DNA of 64,000 bases from positions 186,001-250,000 of the forward strand of contig NZ_JAMSCK010000005.1 in assembly GCF_023805255.1 (NCBI RefSeq), written 5' to 3'. Below are positions 9,014-18,067 of this stretch, piece after piece (within the stretch, counting starts at the first letter, position 1; the number at the start of each line of letters is the position of its first letter). The translations under genes and the position numbers were made by a program. The notes beneath the pieces are model-generated. The model did no database searches, was not told where the DNA came from, and worked only from the letters and a program-made list of their open reading frames with translations. The stretch comes from Gramella jeungdoensis. Its GTDB lineage: Bacteria > Bacteroidota > Bacteroidia > Flavobacteriales > Flavobacteriaceae.

Positions 9014-10942
9014 TTACTTCACTTCTTCGAAGTCTACATCTTCTACATCGTCTCCACTCTTAGAGTCTCCTCCTTCAGCGTCACCCTGAGCTCCGGTTGC
9101 ACCTTGTTGTGGTCCTCCGGCTTGTCCGCCCTGAGCTTCTGCCTGTGCTTTATACATCTCTTCTGAAGCTGTTTTCCATGCCTCATTGATCTTGTCTAAA
9201 GCTGGCTGAATTGTTTCAACTTCTTTAGTTTCATAAGCTTTCTTAAGCTCTTCAAGCGCATCTTCGATTGGCTTTTTCTTCTCATCAGAAAGTTTATCAC
9301 CAAATTCTTTCAACTGCTTTTCAGTCTGGAAGATCATTGCATCAGCTTCGTTAAGCTTATCAACTTTCTCTTTCGCCTTCTTATCAGATTCAGCATTCGC
9401 TTCAGCCTCTTTCTTCATTTTCTCGATTTCTTCTTCGGTCAATCCTGAAGAAGCTTCGATACGAATATCCTGAGACTTACCAGTCGCTTTATCTGTTGCG
9501 CTAACTTTAATGATACCATTAGCATCGATATCGAAAGTCACTTCAATTTGAGGTGTTCCTCTTGGCGCTGGTGGAATTCCGTCTAAGTGGAATCTACCAA
9601 TGGTCTTGTTATCTGCTGCCATTGGACGTTCTCCCTGAAGCACGTGGATCTCCACAGATGGCTGATTATCGGCCGCAGTAGAGAATGTTTGTGACTTCTT
9701 GGTTGGGATAGTGGTATTGGCTTCGATAAGTTTAGTGTTCACTCCTCCCATAGTTTCAATACCTAGAGAAAGCGGAGTCACATCAAGAAGCAATACATCT
9801 TTAACATCTCCTGTAAGTACACCACCCTGGATAGCAGCACCAATAGCCACAACCTCATCAGGGTTCACTCCTTTTGAAGGCTTCTTACCAAAGAAAGCTT
9901 CAACTTCTTCCTGAATCTTAGGAATACGTGTTGAACCACCTACAAGAATAACTTCGTCTATATCACTTTTAGAAAGACCAGCATCTTTAAGAGCTTTTTG
10001 AACCGGATCCATAGATCTTTTTACAAGATCGTGAGCCAGTTGCTCAAATTTAGAACGAGTAATGGTCTCTACAAGGTGTTTTGGTCCACTAGCAGTAGCG
10101 GTAACATATGGCAGGTTCACTTCTGTTTGAGAAGAAGAAGATAATTCGATCTTCGCTTTTTCCGCAGCTTCTTTCAAACGCTGAAGTGCCATAGGATCAT
10201 CTCTAAGGTCGATATCTTCAGCTTTTTTGAAGTTATCTGCAAGATAATCTATAAGTACCTCATCAAAGTCATCACCACCAAGGTGAGTATCACCATTAGT
10301 AGAAAGCACTTCAAATACTCCATCACCTAATTCTAGAATAGAGATATCGAATGTACCACCACCAAGGTCATATACAGCGATCTTCTGATCCTGAGATTTT
10401 TTATCAAGACCATAAGCCAGTGCCGCAGCAGTAGGCTCGTTAATGATCCTTCTTACCTTAAGACCTGCGATCTCTCCGGCCTCTTTTGTTGCGTGACGCT
10501 GAGAGTCATTAAAATACGCAGGAACAGTAATTACCGCTTCGGTCACATCCTGACCAAGATAATCTTCAGCGGTTTTCTTCATCTTCTGAAGTACCATTGC
10601 TGAAAGCTCCTGAGGTGTATAAAGACGTCCGTCCACTTCTACACGGGCGGTATCATTATCACCTTTCTTTACAGTATAAGGTACTCTCTTCGCTTCTCTT
10701 TCAGATTCAGAATACTTATTCCCCATAAAACGTTTAATGGAAGAAATAGTCTTCTGCGGGTTAGTCACAGCCTGACGTTTTGCAGGGTCACCAACTTTTA
10801 TTTCGCCACCTTCCACAAATGCGATCACAGAAGGCGTGGTTCTTTTCCCTTCGGCGTTAGGTATCACCGTAGGCTCATTACCCTCCATTACGGCAACGCA
10901 GGAGTTGGTGGTACCCAAGTCAATTCCAATTACTTTACTCAT
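9014..10942 (-). CDS. dnaK: Molecular chaperone DnaK (Hsp70)
   Basis: 642 residues, full length. N-terminal ATPase domain (to about 385) begins [16 protein letters not shown]; the phosphate loop [15 protein letters not shown], the linker [19 protein letters not shown], the peptide-binding domain and a helical lid follow; the Gly/Gln-rich C-terminal tail ends DVDFEEVK, close to the EEVD-like tails of DnaK. ATP-driven folding chaperone of the cytosol. It stands alone: dnaJ and grpE are not adjacent. The upstream region holds no CIRCE element. Confidence 0.98.
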   Translation of the reverse strand: MSKVIGIDLGTTNSCVAVMEGNEPTVIPNAEGKRTTPSVIAFVEGGEIKVGDPAKRQAVTNPQKTISSIKRFMGNKYSESEREAKRVPYTVKKGDNDTARVEVDGRLYTPQELSAMVLQKMKKTAEDYLGQDVTEAVITVPAYFNDSQRHATKEAGEIAGLKVRRIINEPTAAALAYGLDKKSQDQKIAVYDLGGGTFDISILELGDGVFEVLSTNGDTHLGGDDFDEVLIDYLADNFKKAEDIDLRDDPMALQRLKEAAEKAKIELSSSSQTEVNLPYVTATASGPKHLVETITRSKFEQLAHDLVKRSMDPVQKALKDAGLSKSDIDEVILVGGSTRIPKIQEEVEAFFGKKPSKGVNPDEVVAIGAAIQGGVLTGDVKDVLLLDVTPLSLGIETMGGVNTKLIEANTTIPTKKSQTFSTAADNQPSVEIHVLQGERPMAADNKTIGRFHLDGIPPAPRGTPQIEVTFDIDANGIIKVSATDKATGKSQDIRIEASSGLTEEEIEKMKKEAEANAESDKKAKEKVDKLNEADAMIFQTEKQLKEFGDKLSDEKKKPIEDALEELKKAYETKEVETIQPALDKINEAWKTASEEMYKAQAEAQGGQAGGPQQGATGAQGDAEGGDSKSGDDVEDVDFEEVK

Positions 10943-11022
10943 AACTATATAACTTGTTTTTTACGTTAGTTTTTCAATTTTACAGTCACAAGAAGTCAAT
11001 CATTATGCCAGCACAAATCTTA

Positions 11023-11035
11023 TGACAGGTTGTCA
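11023..11035. promoter_or_regulatory. Short dyad in the dnaK-sdaA divergent region
   Basis: Perfect palindrome TGACA-GGT-TGTCA, about 80 bases upstream of dnaK and 128 upstream of sdaA; part of it recurs as TGTGTCAT at 11051. Possible operator; no matching regulator is visible, so this is only a pointer. Confidence 0.3.
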
Positions 11036-11134
11036 CATTTATCATAAGGCTGTGTCATTGCAGGTTAAATCAGCTACTTTTATACCTGTAAATATTATTT
11101 TATCAATAATTCATGGGCAGCATTAACAATTCCT

Positions 11135-11142
11135 TATTTTTG
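11135..11142 (+). promoter_or_regulatory. Possible sdaA promoter, -7 element TATTTTTG
   Basis: TATTTTTG fits the Bacteroidota -7 consensus TAnnTTTG and sits 20 bases before the sdaA start, but no TTG -33 element lies at the expected 17-23 base distance. Confidence 0.35.
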
Positions 11143-11162
11143 TGAGCAAATTTGTACTCTGA

Positions 11163-12596
11163 ATGCGAAAAATAGAATGCATTAGCGTTTTTGACATGCT
11201 TAAAGTTGGCGTGGGGCCTTCAAGTTCTCACACGCTGGGACCATGGCGTGCTGCCCAAAGATGGATCACTGAACTTAAACAAAAGGAAAGATTCAACGAA
11301 GTTGAAAAGATCCATGTAGACCTGTATGGCTCCCTGAGTCTTACCGGAAAAGGCCATGCTACCGATATTGCCACTCTTTTAGGCTTGCTGGGACATGATC
11401 CCGTGACCATGGATATTTCCATTATTGAATCTGAAATTGAAAGGATAAAGCAATCTGGCAAACTTTTGCTTAATGGTGAAAGGGATATTGATTTCAGTTT
11501 CGCAGAAGACATCAAGTTCAACCGGAAATTTCTTGAATTTCATCCAAACGGGATGACTTTCAGAGCTATTCTGAAAAATGGTAAGAAAACCTCCTCTTCT
11601 TTTTATTCCATTGGTGGTGGATTTGTAGTAAAAAAGGAAAGAAAGAATGCCAGCAAAAAAATGAAGAATTTCCAGGAATTCCCATTTCCTGTTGAAAAAG
11701 CTACTGAGCTTGTTCATTATTGTAAAAGGGAAAACAAGAATATCTCTGATATCGTTCTGGAAAATGAACGCTCACTTCGTACAGATGAAGAAATAGATAA
11801 AGGACTAAAACAGGTTTGGGATACCATGCTCGAATCAATGTACATAGGCTGTCATACTGAAGGCACACTCCCAGGAGGTCTAAACGTGAAGCGTCGTGCC
11901 TTCGAAATGCATCAGCGTCTAATTGGCGACACCGAATACAATGGTATCGAAGATTGGATTCCCGCTATAAGAAAGACCGAGGTCAAATTCCGACAAATCC
12001 TTAAATGGGTAAGCTGTTTTGCTCTTAGTGTAAATGAAGTAAACGCTTCGCTAGGAAGAGTAGTGACCGCACCTACCAATGGAAGCGCCGGCACTGTACC
12101 AGCGGTACTTATGTATTATATGGTAATTGAAAACCACGAAGCCAGTTTTGAGGAGATAAAAAGATTCATGCTGGTAGCTGGTGAGATAGGAAGTCTCTTT
12201 AAAAAAGGTGCGACCATTTCGGCAGCCATGGGTGGTTGTCAGGCCGAGATTGGAGTTTCTTCAGCCATGGCAGCTGGTGGTCTTACCGAACTTCTTGGAG
12301 GTACTCCGGAACAGGTTCTTATGGCCAGTGAGATCGCGATGGAACATCACCTTGGACTAACCTGCGATCCTATTGGCGGTTTAGTACAGGTACCCTGTAT
12401 AGAAAGAAACGCCATGGGTGCCATAAAGGCCATTAATGCAGCCGAAATTGCAATGGAAAGTGATGCCAGCCGCGCAAAGGTTCCCTTAGATAAGGTTATT
12501 GAGACCATGTGGGAAACCGCAAAAGACATGAACAAGAAATATAAGGAAACCTCTGAAGGCGGACTGGCTGTGAAAGTGAATCTGAGTGACTGCTAG
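11163..12596 (+). CDS. sdaA: L-serine ammonia-lyase, single-chain iron-sulfur type
   Basis: 477 residues; beta domain first (SVFDMLKVGVGPSSSHTLGP near residue 8-27), then the alpha domain with the cluster-binding cysteines in GAMGGCQAE-like AAMGGCQAEIG and LTCDPIGGLVQVPC. This is the one-polypeptide [4Fe-4S] enzyme that converts L-serine to pyruvate and ammonia. Transcribed divergently from dnaK and followed 16 bases later by a CPBP protease gene. Confidence 0.95.
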   Translation: MRKIECISVFDMLKVGVGPSSSHTLGPWRAAQRWITELKQKERFNEVEKIHVDLYGSLSLTGKGHATDIATLLGLLGHDPVTMDISIIESEIERIKQSGKLLLNGERDIDFSFAEDIKFNRKFLEFHPNGMTFRAILKNGKKTSSSFYSIGGGFVVKKERKNASKKMKNFQEFPFPVEKATELVHYCKRENKNISDIVLENERSLRTDEEIDKGLKQVWDTMLESMYIGCHTEGTLPGGLNVKRRAFEMHQRLIGDTEYNGIEDWIPAIRKTEVKFRQILKWVSCFALSVNEVNASLGRVVTAPTNGSAGTVPAVLMYYMVIENHEASFEEIKRFMLVAGEIGSLFKKGATISAAMGGCQAEIGVSSAMAAGGLTELLGGTPEQVLMASEIAMEHHLGLTCDPIGGLVQVPCIERNAMGAIKAINAAEIAMESDASRAKVPLDKVIETMWETAKDMNKKYKETSEGGLAVKVNLSDC

Positions 12597-12612
12597 TTCT
12601 TATCTTTAAGAC

Positions 12613-13308
12613 TTGAAAAATTTGACTCCATACGGGAATTGGGATAAAGTGAAAAACCTGTTGAGGAATTTCACTTTGATGATTGCATGTTATTTCCTTT
12701 TCTTTATGTTGCTAAGGGTAATAGATATCTTCGTTTTCGGACTTGATTTCAATAAATATGAACAGATCGAGATTTTTGAAACATTGAAGGAACAGCCATG
12801 GAAATTTGTGTTTCTAGCCGTGATCGCCGCCCCCGTGATCGAAGAAAGCATCTTCAGAAGCCTTATAAAACCTTCCGTTAACAGTCTAAAACTATTTCTC
12901 TGTGCGGTTTTCTATATGATAGGCATAGCACTCATGCCGGAAGAGGGACACTGGGCCTTACGCTATTCACTCCTTTTTGGAATCATCATTCTGGCTTATT
13001 ATGCCATTAGTGAACTGATTCCACCCAGGATCTTCCTTAAAGTTTCTTCCTGGCTGAACAAGTATTACCTTTTAATTTGGATACTTGGAGCAATTGTTTT
13101 CGGTTTTGTACATATTTTCAATTATGTGGAAACCTTTCAGATGGACCTGGTCCTGTTCATGATGATCTTTCCTCGCATAATTGCGGGATTCTTTTTTGGA
13201 AAGATAAAAATTGAAAATCAAGGAATGATCTGGCCAATATTGATGCACAGTATGAACAACTCTATCGTTCTTATTTTTCTGCTTCCTTATGCGCTATCCC
13301 AGTATTAA
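12613..13308 (+). CDS. CPBP-family intramembrane metalloprotease, TTG start
   Basis: 231 residues, about six to seven membrane helices. The family's three motifs are present: EExxxR as EESIFR (Glu77, Glu78, Arg82), FxxxH as FGFVH (His167) and HxxxN as HSMNN (His212, Asn216). Members (Rce1-like/Abi) cleave within the membrane; the target here is unknown. The only suitable start is TTG at 12613, 16 bases after sdaA, so it is probably co-transcribed with it. Confidence 0.85.
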   Translation: MKNLTPYGNWDKVKNLLRNFTLMIACYFLFFMLLRVIDIFVFGLDFNKYEQIEIFETLKEQPWKFVFLAVIAAPVIEESIFRSLIKPSVNSLKLFLCAVFYMIGIALMPEEGHWALRYSLLFGIIILAYYAISELIPPRIFLKVSSWLNKYYLLIWILGAIVFGFVHIFNYVETFQMDLVLFMMIFPRIIAGFFFGKIKIENQGMIWPILMHSMNNSIVLIFLLPYALSQY

Positions 13309-13375
13309 CAAAGCCTTAAAACCTTATTGGACAATCATTTTGTAACTTCTGCCTTCAAAAAAAATTGCAGAAATT

Positions 13376-14380
13376 ATGAAAGCAGCATTAATTGAAGAAA
13401 AAGGAGGAGATTTTGTCGTAAAGGAAATCGATAAACCTTCCCCAGATGAAAATGAAGTACTTATTAAGGTAGAAGCCTGTGGAATTTGTCACAGCGACAA
13501 TTTTGTAAAAGAAGGAGCATTTCCTGGAATAGAATATCCAAGGGTTCCAGGCCATGAAGTAGTTGGAATTATTGAAGAAATTGGAAGTAATGTTTCTAAC
13601 TGGAAAAAAGGTCAGCGTGTAGGTGTTGGCTGGCACGGTGGCCATTGTTTTGAATGTGAACCCTGCAGGAGAGGTGATTTTATCCATTGTGAAAATGGAA
13701 AGATAAGCGGAATCTCCTACGATGGTGGATATGCTGAATATATGACTGCACCAAATGAAGCTGTGGCAGGTGTACCTGAGGACTTATCATCGGCCGATGC
13801 CGCTCCCCTGCTCTGTGCCGGAATTACCGTATATAATGCCCTGAGAAATTCAGGAATTCAGGCCGGTGACGTGGTCGCCGTCCAGGGAATAGGTGGTCTG
13901 GGACACCTTGCTATTCAATATGCTTCAAAAATGGGTATGCGTACCGTAGCAATTTCAACCAGCGATGATAAAAAAGAACTTGCCAAAGAACTTGGCGCCC
14001 ATCATTTCATCAATACCGGCAATAAGGACGCTTCCGAAGAACTTCAGAAACTGGGAGGTGCCAGGCTTATCCTTGCAACCGCACCTCATAGTGATGCTAT
14101 TTCATCTGTTGTAGATGGACTTGGTATCGACGGAAAATTACTTATGGTAGCGGCAACCGGTGAGCCTATAGAGGTTTCGCCTATGCAGTTATTAATGGGT
14201 AGAAAGTCTGCAGCGGGTTGGCCAAGTGGTACTGCGATGGATTCTGAAGACACCCTGAACTTTAGCGCGATGACCGGTACAAAACCAATGATAGAGGAAT
14301 ACCCTCTGGATAATGTTAATGAGGCCTTTGAAAGAATGATGAATAACAAAGCAAGATTCAGAGTTGTACTGAAACCATAA
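13376..14380 (+). CDS. Zinc-dependent alcohol dehydrogenase (MDR family)
   Basis: 334 residues, standard size. Catalytic zinc ligands Cys38 (GICHSD), His60-Glu61 (GHE) and Cys147; structural zinc ligands Cys91, Cys94, Cys97 and Cys105 in the C-x2-C-x2-C-x7-C lobe; Rossmann motif GIGGLG at 171-176. Both zinc sites are complete, so an active NAD(P)-dependent alcohol dehydrogenase is expected, resembling AdhP/AdhA types. Stands alone, followed by a terminator. Physiological alcohol unknown. Confidence 0.9.
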   Translation: MKAALIEEKGGDFVVKEIDKPSPDENEVLIKVEACGICHSDNFVKEGAFPGIEYPRVPGHEVVGIIEEIGSNVSNWKKGQRVGVGWHGGHCFECEPCRRGDFIHCENGKISGISYDGGYAEYMTAPNEAVAGVPEDLSSADAAPLLCAGITVYNALRNSGIQAGDVVAVQGIGGLGHLAIQYASKMGMRTVAISTSDDKKELAKELGAHHFINTGNKDASEELQKLGGARLILATAPHSDAISSVVDGLGIDGKLLMVAATGEPIEVSPMQLLMGRKSAAGWPSGTAMDSEDTLNFSAMTGTKPMIEEYPLDNVNEAFERMMNNKARFRVVLKP

Positions 14381-14401
14381 ATTGCCGATACTAACCTTTA
14401 A

Positions 14402-14438
14402 GCCGGAATATCATAACTGATTTCCGGCATTTATTTTT
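14402..14438 (+). terminator. Terminator after the alcohol dehydrogenase gene
   Basis: Stem GCCGGAA (14402-14408) with TTCCGGC (14422-14428), followed by ATTTATTTTTT. Lies between convergent genes. Confidence 0.8.
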
Positions 14439-14460
14439 TCTATAGTGCTCTAAAAGGATC

Positions 14461-14919
14461 TTAATCACAGCCTTCCTTTACACGGGTATCTATAAGATAA
14501 ACTATCTTCCACTCGCCATTGAATTTTACCAGCTGGAAACTATTCACCCCGCAGTGATATAATTTGCCATTAAAATACAGGGTGTAGGGAGTTGTTACTG
14601 TAGCCAGGCTTCCGTTTTCCTCAACTCTGTATTCATGAATTCTTTCCTCGAAAGTGGCTTCCGCAGGAATGGAAGCTATATTTTTCAGAAACTTTGAGTA
14701 ATTATCTGTAGTGAGTTTTGTATTGCCTTCTGCGTCAATAGAAACCGATTCCAGTCTTGCTCCATCATGAGCAAACTTCTTTAAAGTGACCGTATCCTGA
14801 GCATGAAAAGCCTTAAAAAATTCCTTAACCAATTGTGTAGGTGTATTTTCAGAAGAATCCATTTGAGCAAATGCTGACATATTGATAAAAATTAGGGCCA
14901 GAAATAATATTTTTTTCAT
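14461..14919 (-). CDS. Secreted NTF2-like/SnoaL-type protein
   Basis: 152 residues from the ATG at 14919. The open frame extends to 15066, but the internal start gives a clean signal peptide (MKKILFLALIFINMSAFAQ) and avoids overlap with panB, so it is preferred. The mature part shows the cone-shaped NTF2-like pattern: VKEFFKAFHAQDTVTLKKF near the start and TPYTLYFNGKLYHCG plus WKIVYLIDTR at the end. Such proteins bind small ligands or act as isomerase-like enzymes; function here unknown. Divergent from panB across 64 bases. Confidence 0.75.
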   Translation of the reverse strand: MKKILFLALIFINMSAFAQMDSSENTPTQLVKEFFKAFHAQDTVTLKKFAHDGARLESVSIDAEGNTKLTTDNYSKFLKNIASIPAEATFEERIHEYRVEENGSLATVTTPYTLYFNGKLYHCGVNSFQLVKFNGEWKIVYLIDTRVKEGCD

Positions 14920-14983
14920 TGAAAGCTTGTTTTGAATGTGGTTCACGAATTTACTACTTTTACTCAAATTTAAACAAAAGCCG

Positions 14984-15802
14984 ATGTCTATTGCTAAAAA
15001 GGAATATAAGCGTATCACTACCAAATCTTTAGTCGATATGAAAGCGAATGGCGAAAAGATTGCCATGCTAACTGCCTATGATTTTTCAATGGCGAAGATT
15101 GTTGATGGAGCCGGGATAGATGTGATTCTCGTAGGTGATTCTGCCAGCAACGTTATGGCCGGCCATGAAACAACCCTACCTATCACTCTGGATCAGATGA
15201 TCTATCATGCCACCAGTGTGGTAAGGGCCATCAAACGATCACTTGTGGTGGTAGACCTTCCTTTTGGAAGTTATCAAAGCGATCCAAAGGAGGCACTTAG
15301 ATCGGCGATACGGATCATGAAAGAAAGCGGTGCGCATGCTGTTAAGCTTGAAGGTGGTAAAGAGGTGAAAGACTCTATTAAAAGAATTCTTCATGCGGGG
15401 ATCCCGGTAATGGGACACCTGGGACTAACTCCTCAATCCATTTATAAATTTGGCACTTATACGGTAAGAGCCCGGGAAGAAAATGAAGCTGAAAAGCTGA
15501 AAAGTGATGCCAAGATGCTTGAAAAGATGGGATGTTTTGCTGTAGTTCTTGAAAAAGTTCCGGCAGAACTGGCCAAAGAAGTAGCCGAAAGTATCAGCAT
15601 CCCGGTAATTGGGATCGGTGCCGGGAAAGATGTAGATGGACAGGTACTGGTTATTCACGATATGCTGGGAATGACACACGAATTCAACCCTAGATTCTTA
15701 AGACGTTACGCCGATCTGCACGCTGAAATGACCAATGCTTTCCAGAATTATCGAGATGATGTAAAGAACAGGGACTTCCCTTCAGATAAGGAACAGTATT
15801 AA
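14984..15802 (+). CDS. panB: 3-methyl-2-oxobutanoate hydroxymethyltransferase PanB
   Basis: 272 residues from ATG at 14984; the open frame reaches back to 14936 but only the shorter form matches the family N-terminus. Motifs: [16 protein letters not shown], metal-binding [17 protein letters not shown] and GHLGLTPQS. Makes ketopantoate for coenzyme A from the valine precursor 2-oxoisovalerate, which the ilv operon of this window supplies. Followed 67 bases later by an RluA-type gene. Confidence 0.95.
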   Translation: MSIAKKEYKRITTKSLVDMKANGEKIAMLTAYDFSMAKIVDGAGIDVILVGDSASNVMAGHETTLPITLDQMIYHATSVVRAIKRSLVVVDLPFGSYQSDPKEALRSAIRIMKESGAHAVKLEGGKEVKDSIKRILHAGIPVMGHLGLTPQSIYKFGTYTVRAREENEAEKLKSDAKMLEKMGCFAVVLEKVPAELAKEVAESISIPVIGIGAGKDVDGQVLVIHDMLGMTHEFNPRFLRRYADLHAEMTNAFQNYRDDVKNRDFPSDKEQY

Positions 15803-15869
15803 TTGAATTTAGAAAACTTAAAATCTCCTGATTCTCTATAAAGACTATTACTAAATTAACTCCGTAAAA

Positions 15870-16571
15870 TTGGCTTCAGAAAAAACACATTCCAACAAAG
15901 ACAACCTGGAGGTTCTTTACGAAGACAATCACATTATCATAGTTAATAAAAGGCCCGGTGATATTGTTCAGGGAGACAAGACCGGCGATAAACCTCTAAG
16001 TGAGGTGGTAAAGTCTTTTCTGAAAGAGAAGTATAATAAGCCGGGTAATGTCTATTTAGGAGTTGTTCACCGGCTGGACCGACCTACCAGTGGGATTGTT
16101 CTCTTTTCAAAAACCTCGAAAGCACTTCCACGGCTGAACAAACTTTTTCAGTATAAAGACGCACAAAAGACTTATTGGGCGGTGGTGAAGAATCCTCCGC
16201 CTAAAGAGCATGACCGCCTAACACATTTCATGAAACGAAATCCAAAACAAAATAAGTCTTACGCGAATATCAAGGAGGTTGCCGACAGCAAAAAAGCAAT
16301 CCTTGAATACCGGTTGCTTAAGAAACTGGATAATTATTACCTGTTGGAAGTAGATCTTGAAACAGGGAGGCACCATCAGATAAGAAGTCAGCTTTCTGCT
16401 ATTGGTTGTCCTATAAAAGGTGATTTGAAATATGGCTTTGACCGCAGTAATAAAGACGCAAGCATACATTTGCATGCGCGGGAGCTCAAATTCGAACATC
16501 CGGTTAAGAAAATCCCCATTCATGTAACCGCCCCTCCTCCAAAGGATCCCCTATGGGATGCATGTCTGTAA
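15870..16571 (+). CDS. RluA-family RNA pseudouridine synthase, TTG start
   Basis: 233 residues, no S4 domain, so the short catalytic form. The catalytic motif HRLDRPTSG places Asp70 as nucleophile; LETGRHHQIRSQL is the second family motif. Converts a uridine in rRNA or tRNA to pseudouridine; the exact site cannot be told. Start is TTG at 15870; no ATG lies upstream in frame. Same strand as panB. Confidence 0.9.
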   Translation: MASEKTHSNKDNLEVLYEDNHIIIVNKRPGDIVQGDKTGDKPLSEVVKSFLKEKYNKPGNVYLGVVHRLDRPTSGIVLFSKTSKALPRLNKLFQYKDAQKTYWAVVKNPPPKEHDRLTHFMKRNPKQNKSYANIKEVADSKKAILEYRLLKKLDNYYLLEVDLETGRHHQIRSQLSAIGCPIKGDLKYGFDRSNKDASIHLHARELKFEHPVKKIPIHVTAPPPKDPLWDACL

Positions 16572-16624
16572 AAAAGAGTATCTTTTTACTGTTTTAAAAT
16601 TCTATCGGTTGTTTATTTGCTTCT

Positions 16625-17191
16625 ATGAAAACGGAAAAAGAAAAGATGCTTTCCGGCGAATTATATAATGCCCTGGACGAGGAACTTTCTGATGAAAGAC
16701 TTCATGCCCGATTGCTTACCAAAGAGCTGAATGACTCCCGGGAAGATGAAGTTCAAAAAAGGGCTAATATCCTAAAAGATCTGATTCCAAATGCTGGAAA
16801 AGGATTGTGGATACAGCCCCCCTTTTATTGCGATTATGGAACTAACATTTATGTTGGAGAAAAAGTATTTTTCAATTTCAACTGTGTTATACTGGATGTA
16901 ATGCCTGTTAAAATTGGAAGTCGCACCCTATTCGGGCCCAATGTCCAGATCTATACTGCCACTCACCCACTGCACTTTAAAGAAAGAGCATCCGGTTTGG
17001 AATCGGCTAAATCAATAAATATTGGCGAAGACGTTTGGATAGGTGGCAGTGCAGTTATCTGTCCCGGGGTGAGTATTGGAGACAGAAGCGTAATTGGCGC
17101 CGGAAGCGTTGTCACCAGGGATATTCCTTCAGATGTTTTTGCTGCGGGAAATCCTTGCAAAGTTATTCGTGAACTGGATAATTCAGCCTGA
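16625..17191 (+). CDS. Maltose/galactoside-type sugar O-acetyltransferase
   Basis: 188 residues, left-handed parallel beta-helix family. N-terminal maltose-acetyltransferase helix region (KEKMLSGELYNALDEEL), then hexapeptide repeats, with the catalytic His114 in TATHPLHF and the C-terminal IGAGSVVTRDIPS coil. Uses acetyl-CoA to acetylate a sugar hydroxyl in the cytosol. Its end overlaps the convergent EamA gene by 9 bases. Confidence 0.9.
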   Translation: MKTEKEKMLSGELYNALDEELSDERLHARLLTKELNDSREDEVQKRANILKDLIPNAGKGLWIQPPFYCDYGTNIYVGEKVFFNFNCVILDVMPVKIGSRTLFGPNVQIYTATHPLHFKERASGLESAKSINIGEDVWIGGSAVICPGVSIGDRSVIGAGSVVTRDIPSDVFAAGNPCKVIRELDNSA

Positions 17192-18058
17192 TTTTTTCCT
17201 GAAAGAAAGGGAACTTTCAATCACTACTGCGCTTATAATGAGCACACCTCCTATCAGGGTCTTAAGGGATGGGATTTCATCAAGAAACAGAATTCCCAGT
17301 ACGATGCCATAAACCGGTTGCATACTGCTCATTATACTGGCCGTTGAAATCGTAAAGTTTCTGAAACTCAACAGGAATAAGGTGTGACCAATACAAGTGG
17401 TTAATACTGCAAGTGTTAGCAATGGTTTCCACTGCTGAATTACGCCCCCAAAATCACTGAAAAACACAGCAGGAAAAAGACATATAGCAACCACAACTAT
17501 CTGGTAAAACATCAGAGTTGTTCCGTTATACTTCTCAACTTCCCTTTTCATAAGTATATTCCGCAAAGCGTATAAAAAAGCCGAAACTACTCCCAGGATA
17601 ACGGCTAGGAAATAATTGTTCTCAAAATCCATTTGAGGACTTAAGAAATAGACTCCTCCCAGAACGAGCACTCCCAATAAAATACTGATCCTATTGAATT
17701 TAGTTTTCAGAATAAAAGGCTCCAGTATGGAAGTGATCACAGGATAAGTGAACAATGATAGCAATGCGATCGCTACATTTGAAAACTGAAGGGAAAAGAA
17801 ATAAGTTACCCAGTGGCCACCAAGTAAAACACCGGCAATAATGATCTTCAGAAGGTCACGTTTATTCTCTATTTTGAGATCAATTTTTTTCCACCTGCAG
17901 AAAAGGTAGAAAACCAGGCTTGCGATAAGTGTTCGGTAAAAAATGGTTACTGCAGGATGTAACACAATATACCTGCCCAGAACCCCTGAGGTGCTTATTA
18001 AGAGCACCGCGAAATTCAGCTGTAAAATCTTAACTAAATGCTGTTTTTGTTGGGACAA
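17183..18058 (-). CDS. EamA/DMT-family membrane transporter
   Basis: 291 residues, ten hydrophobic helices in two homologous EamA halves (first about 12-145, second about 155-285, the latter with the typical YGIVLGILFLDEIPSLKT segment). Inner-membrane metabolite exporter or permease; substrate unknown. Ends inside the convergent acetyltransferase gene by 9 bases and lies directly downstream of the TPR-like gene. Confidence 0.85.
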   Translation of the reverse strand: MSQQKQHLVKILQLNFAVLLISTSGVLGRYIVLHPAVTIFYRTLIASLVFYLFCRWKKIDLKIENKRDLLKIIIAGVLLGGHWVTYFFSLQFSNVAIALLSLFTYPVITSILEPFILKTKFNRISILLGVLVLGGVYFLSPQMDFENNYFLAVILGVVSAFLYALRNILMKREVEKYNGTTLMFYQIVVVAICLFPAVFFSDFGGVIQQWKPLLTLAVLTTCIGHTLFLLSFRNFTISTASIMSSMQPVYGIVLGILFLDEIPSLKTLIGGVLIISAVVIESSLSFRKKSG

Positions 18059-18067
18059 GGTTCCTTT

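Noticed and set aside
10943-11162. CIRCE or heat-shock operator upstream of dnaK
   Set aside because: No TTAGCACTC-N9-GAGTGCTAA element; only a short TGACA/TGTCA dyad is present.
14920-15066. N-terminal extension of the NTF2-like protein over panB
   Set aside because: Would bury a clear signal peptide 50 residues inside and overlap the divergent panB start; ATG at 14919 preferred.
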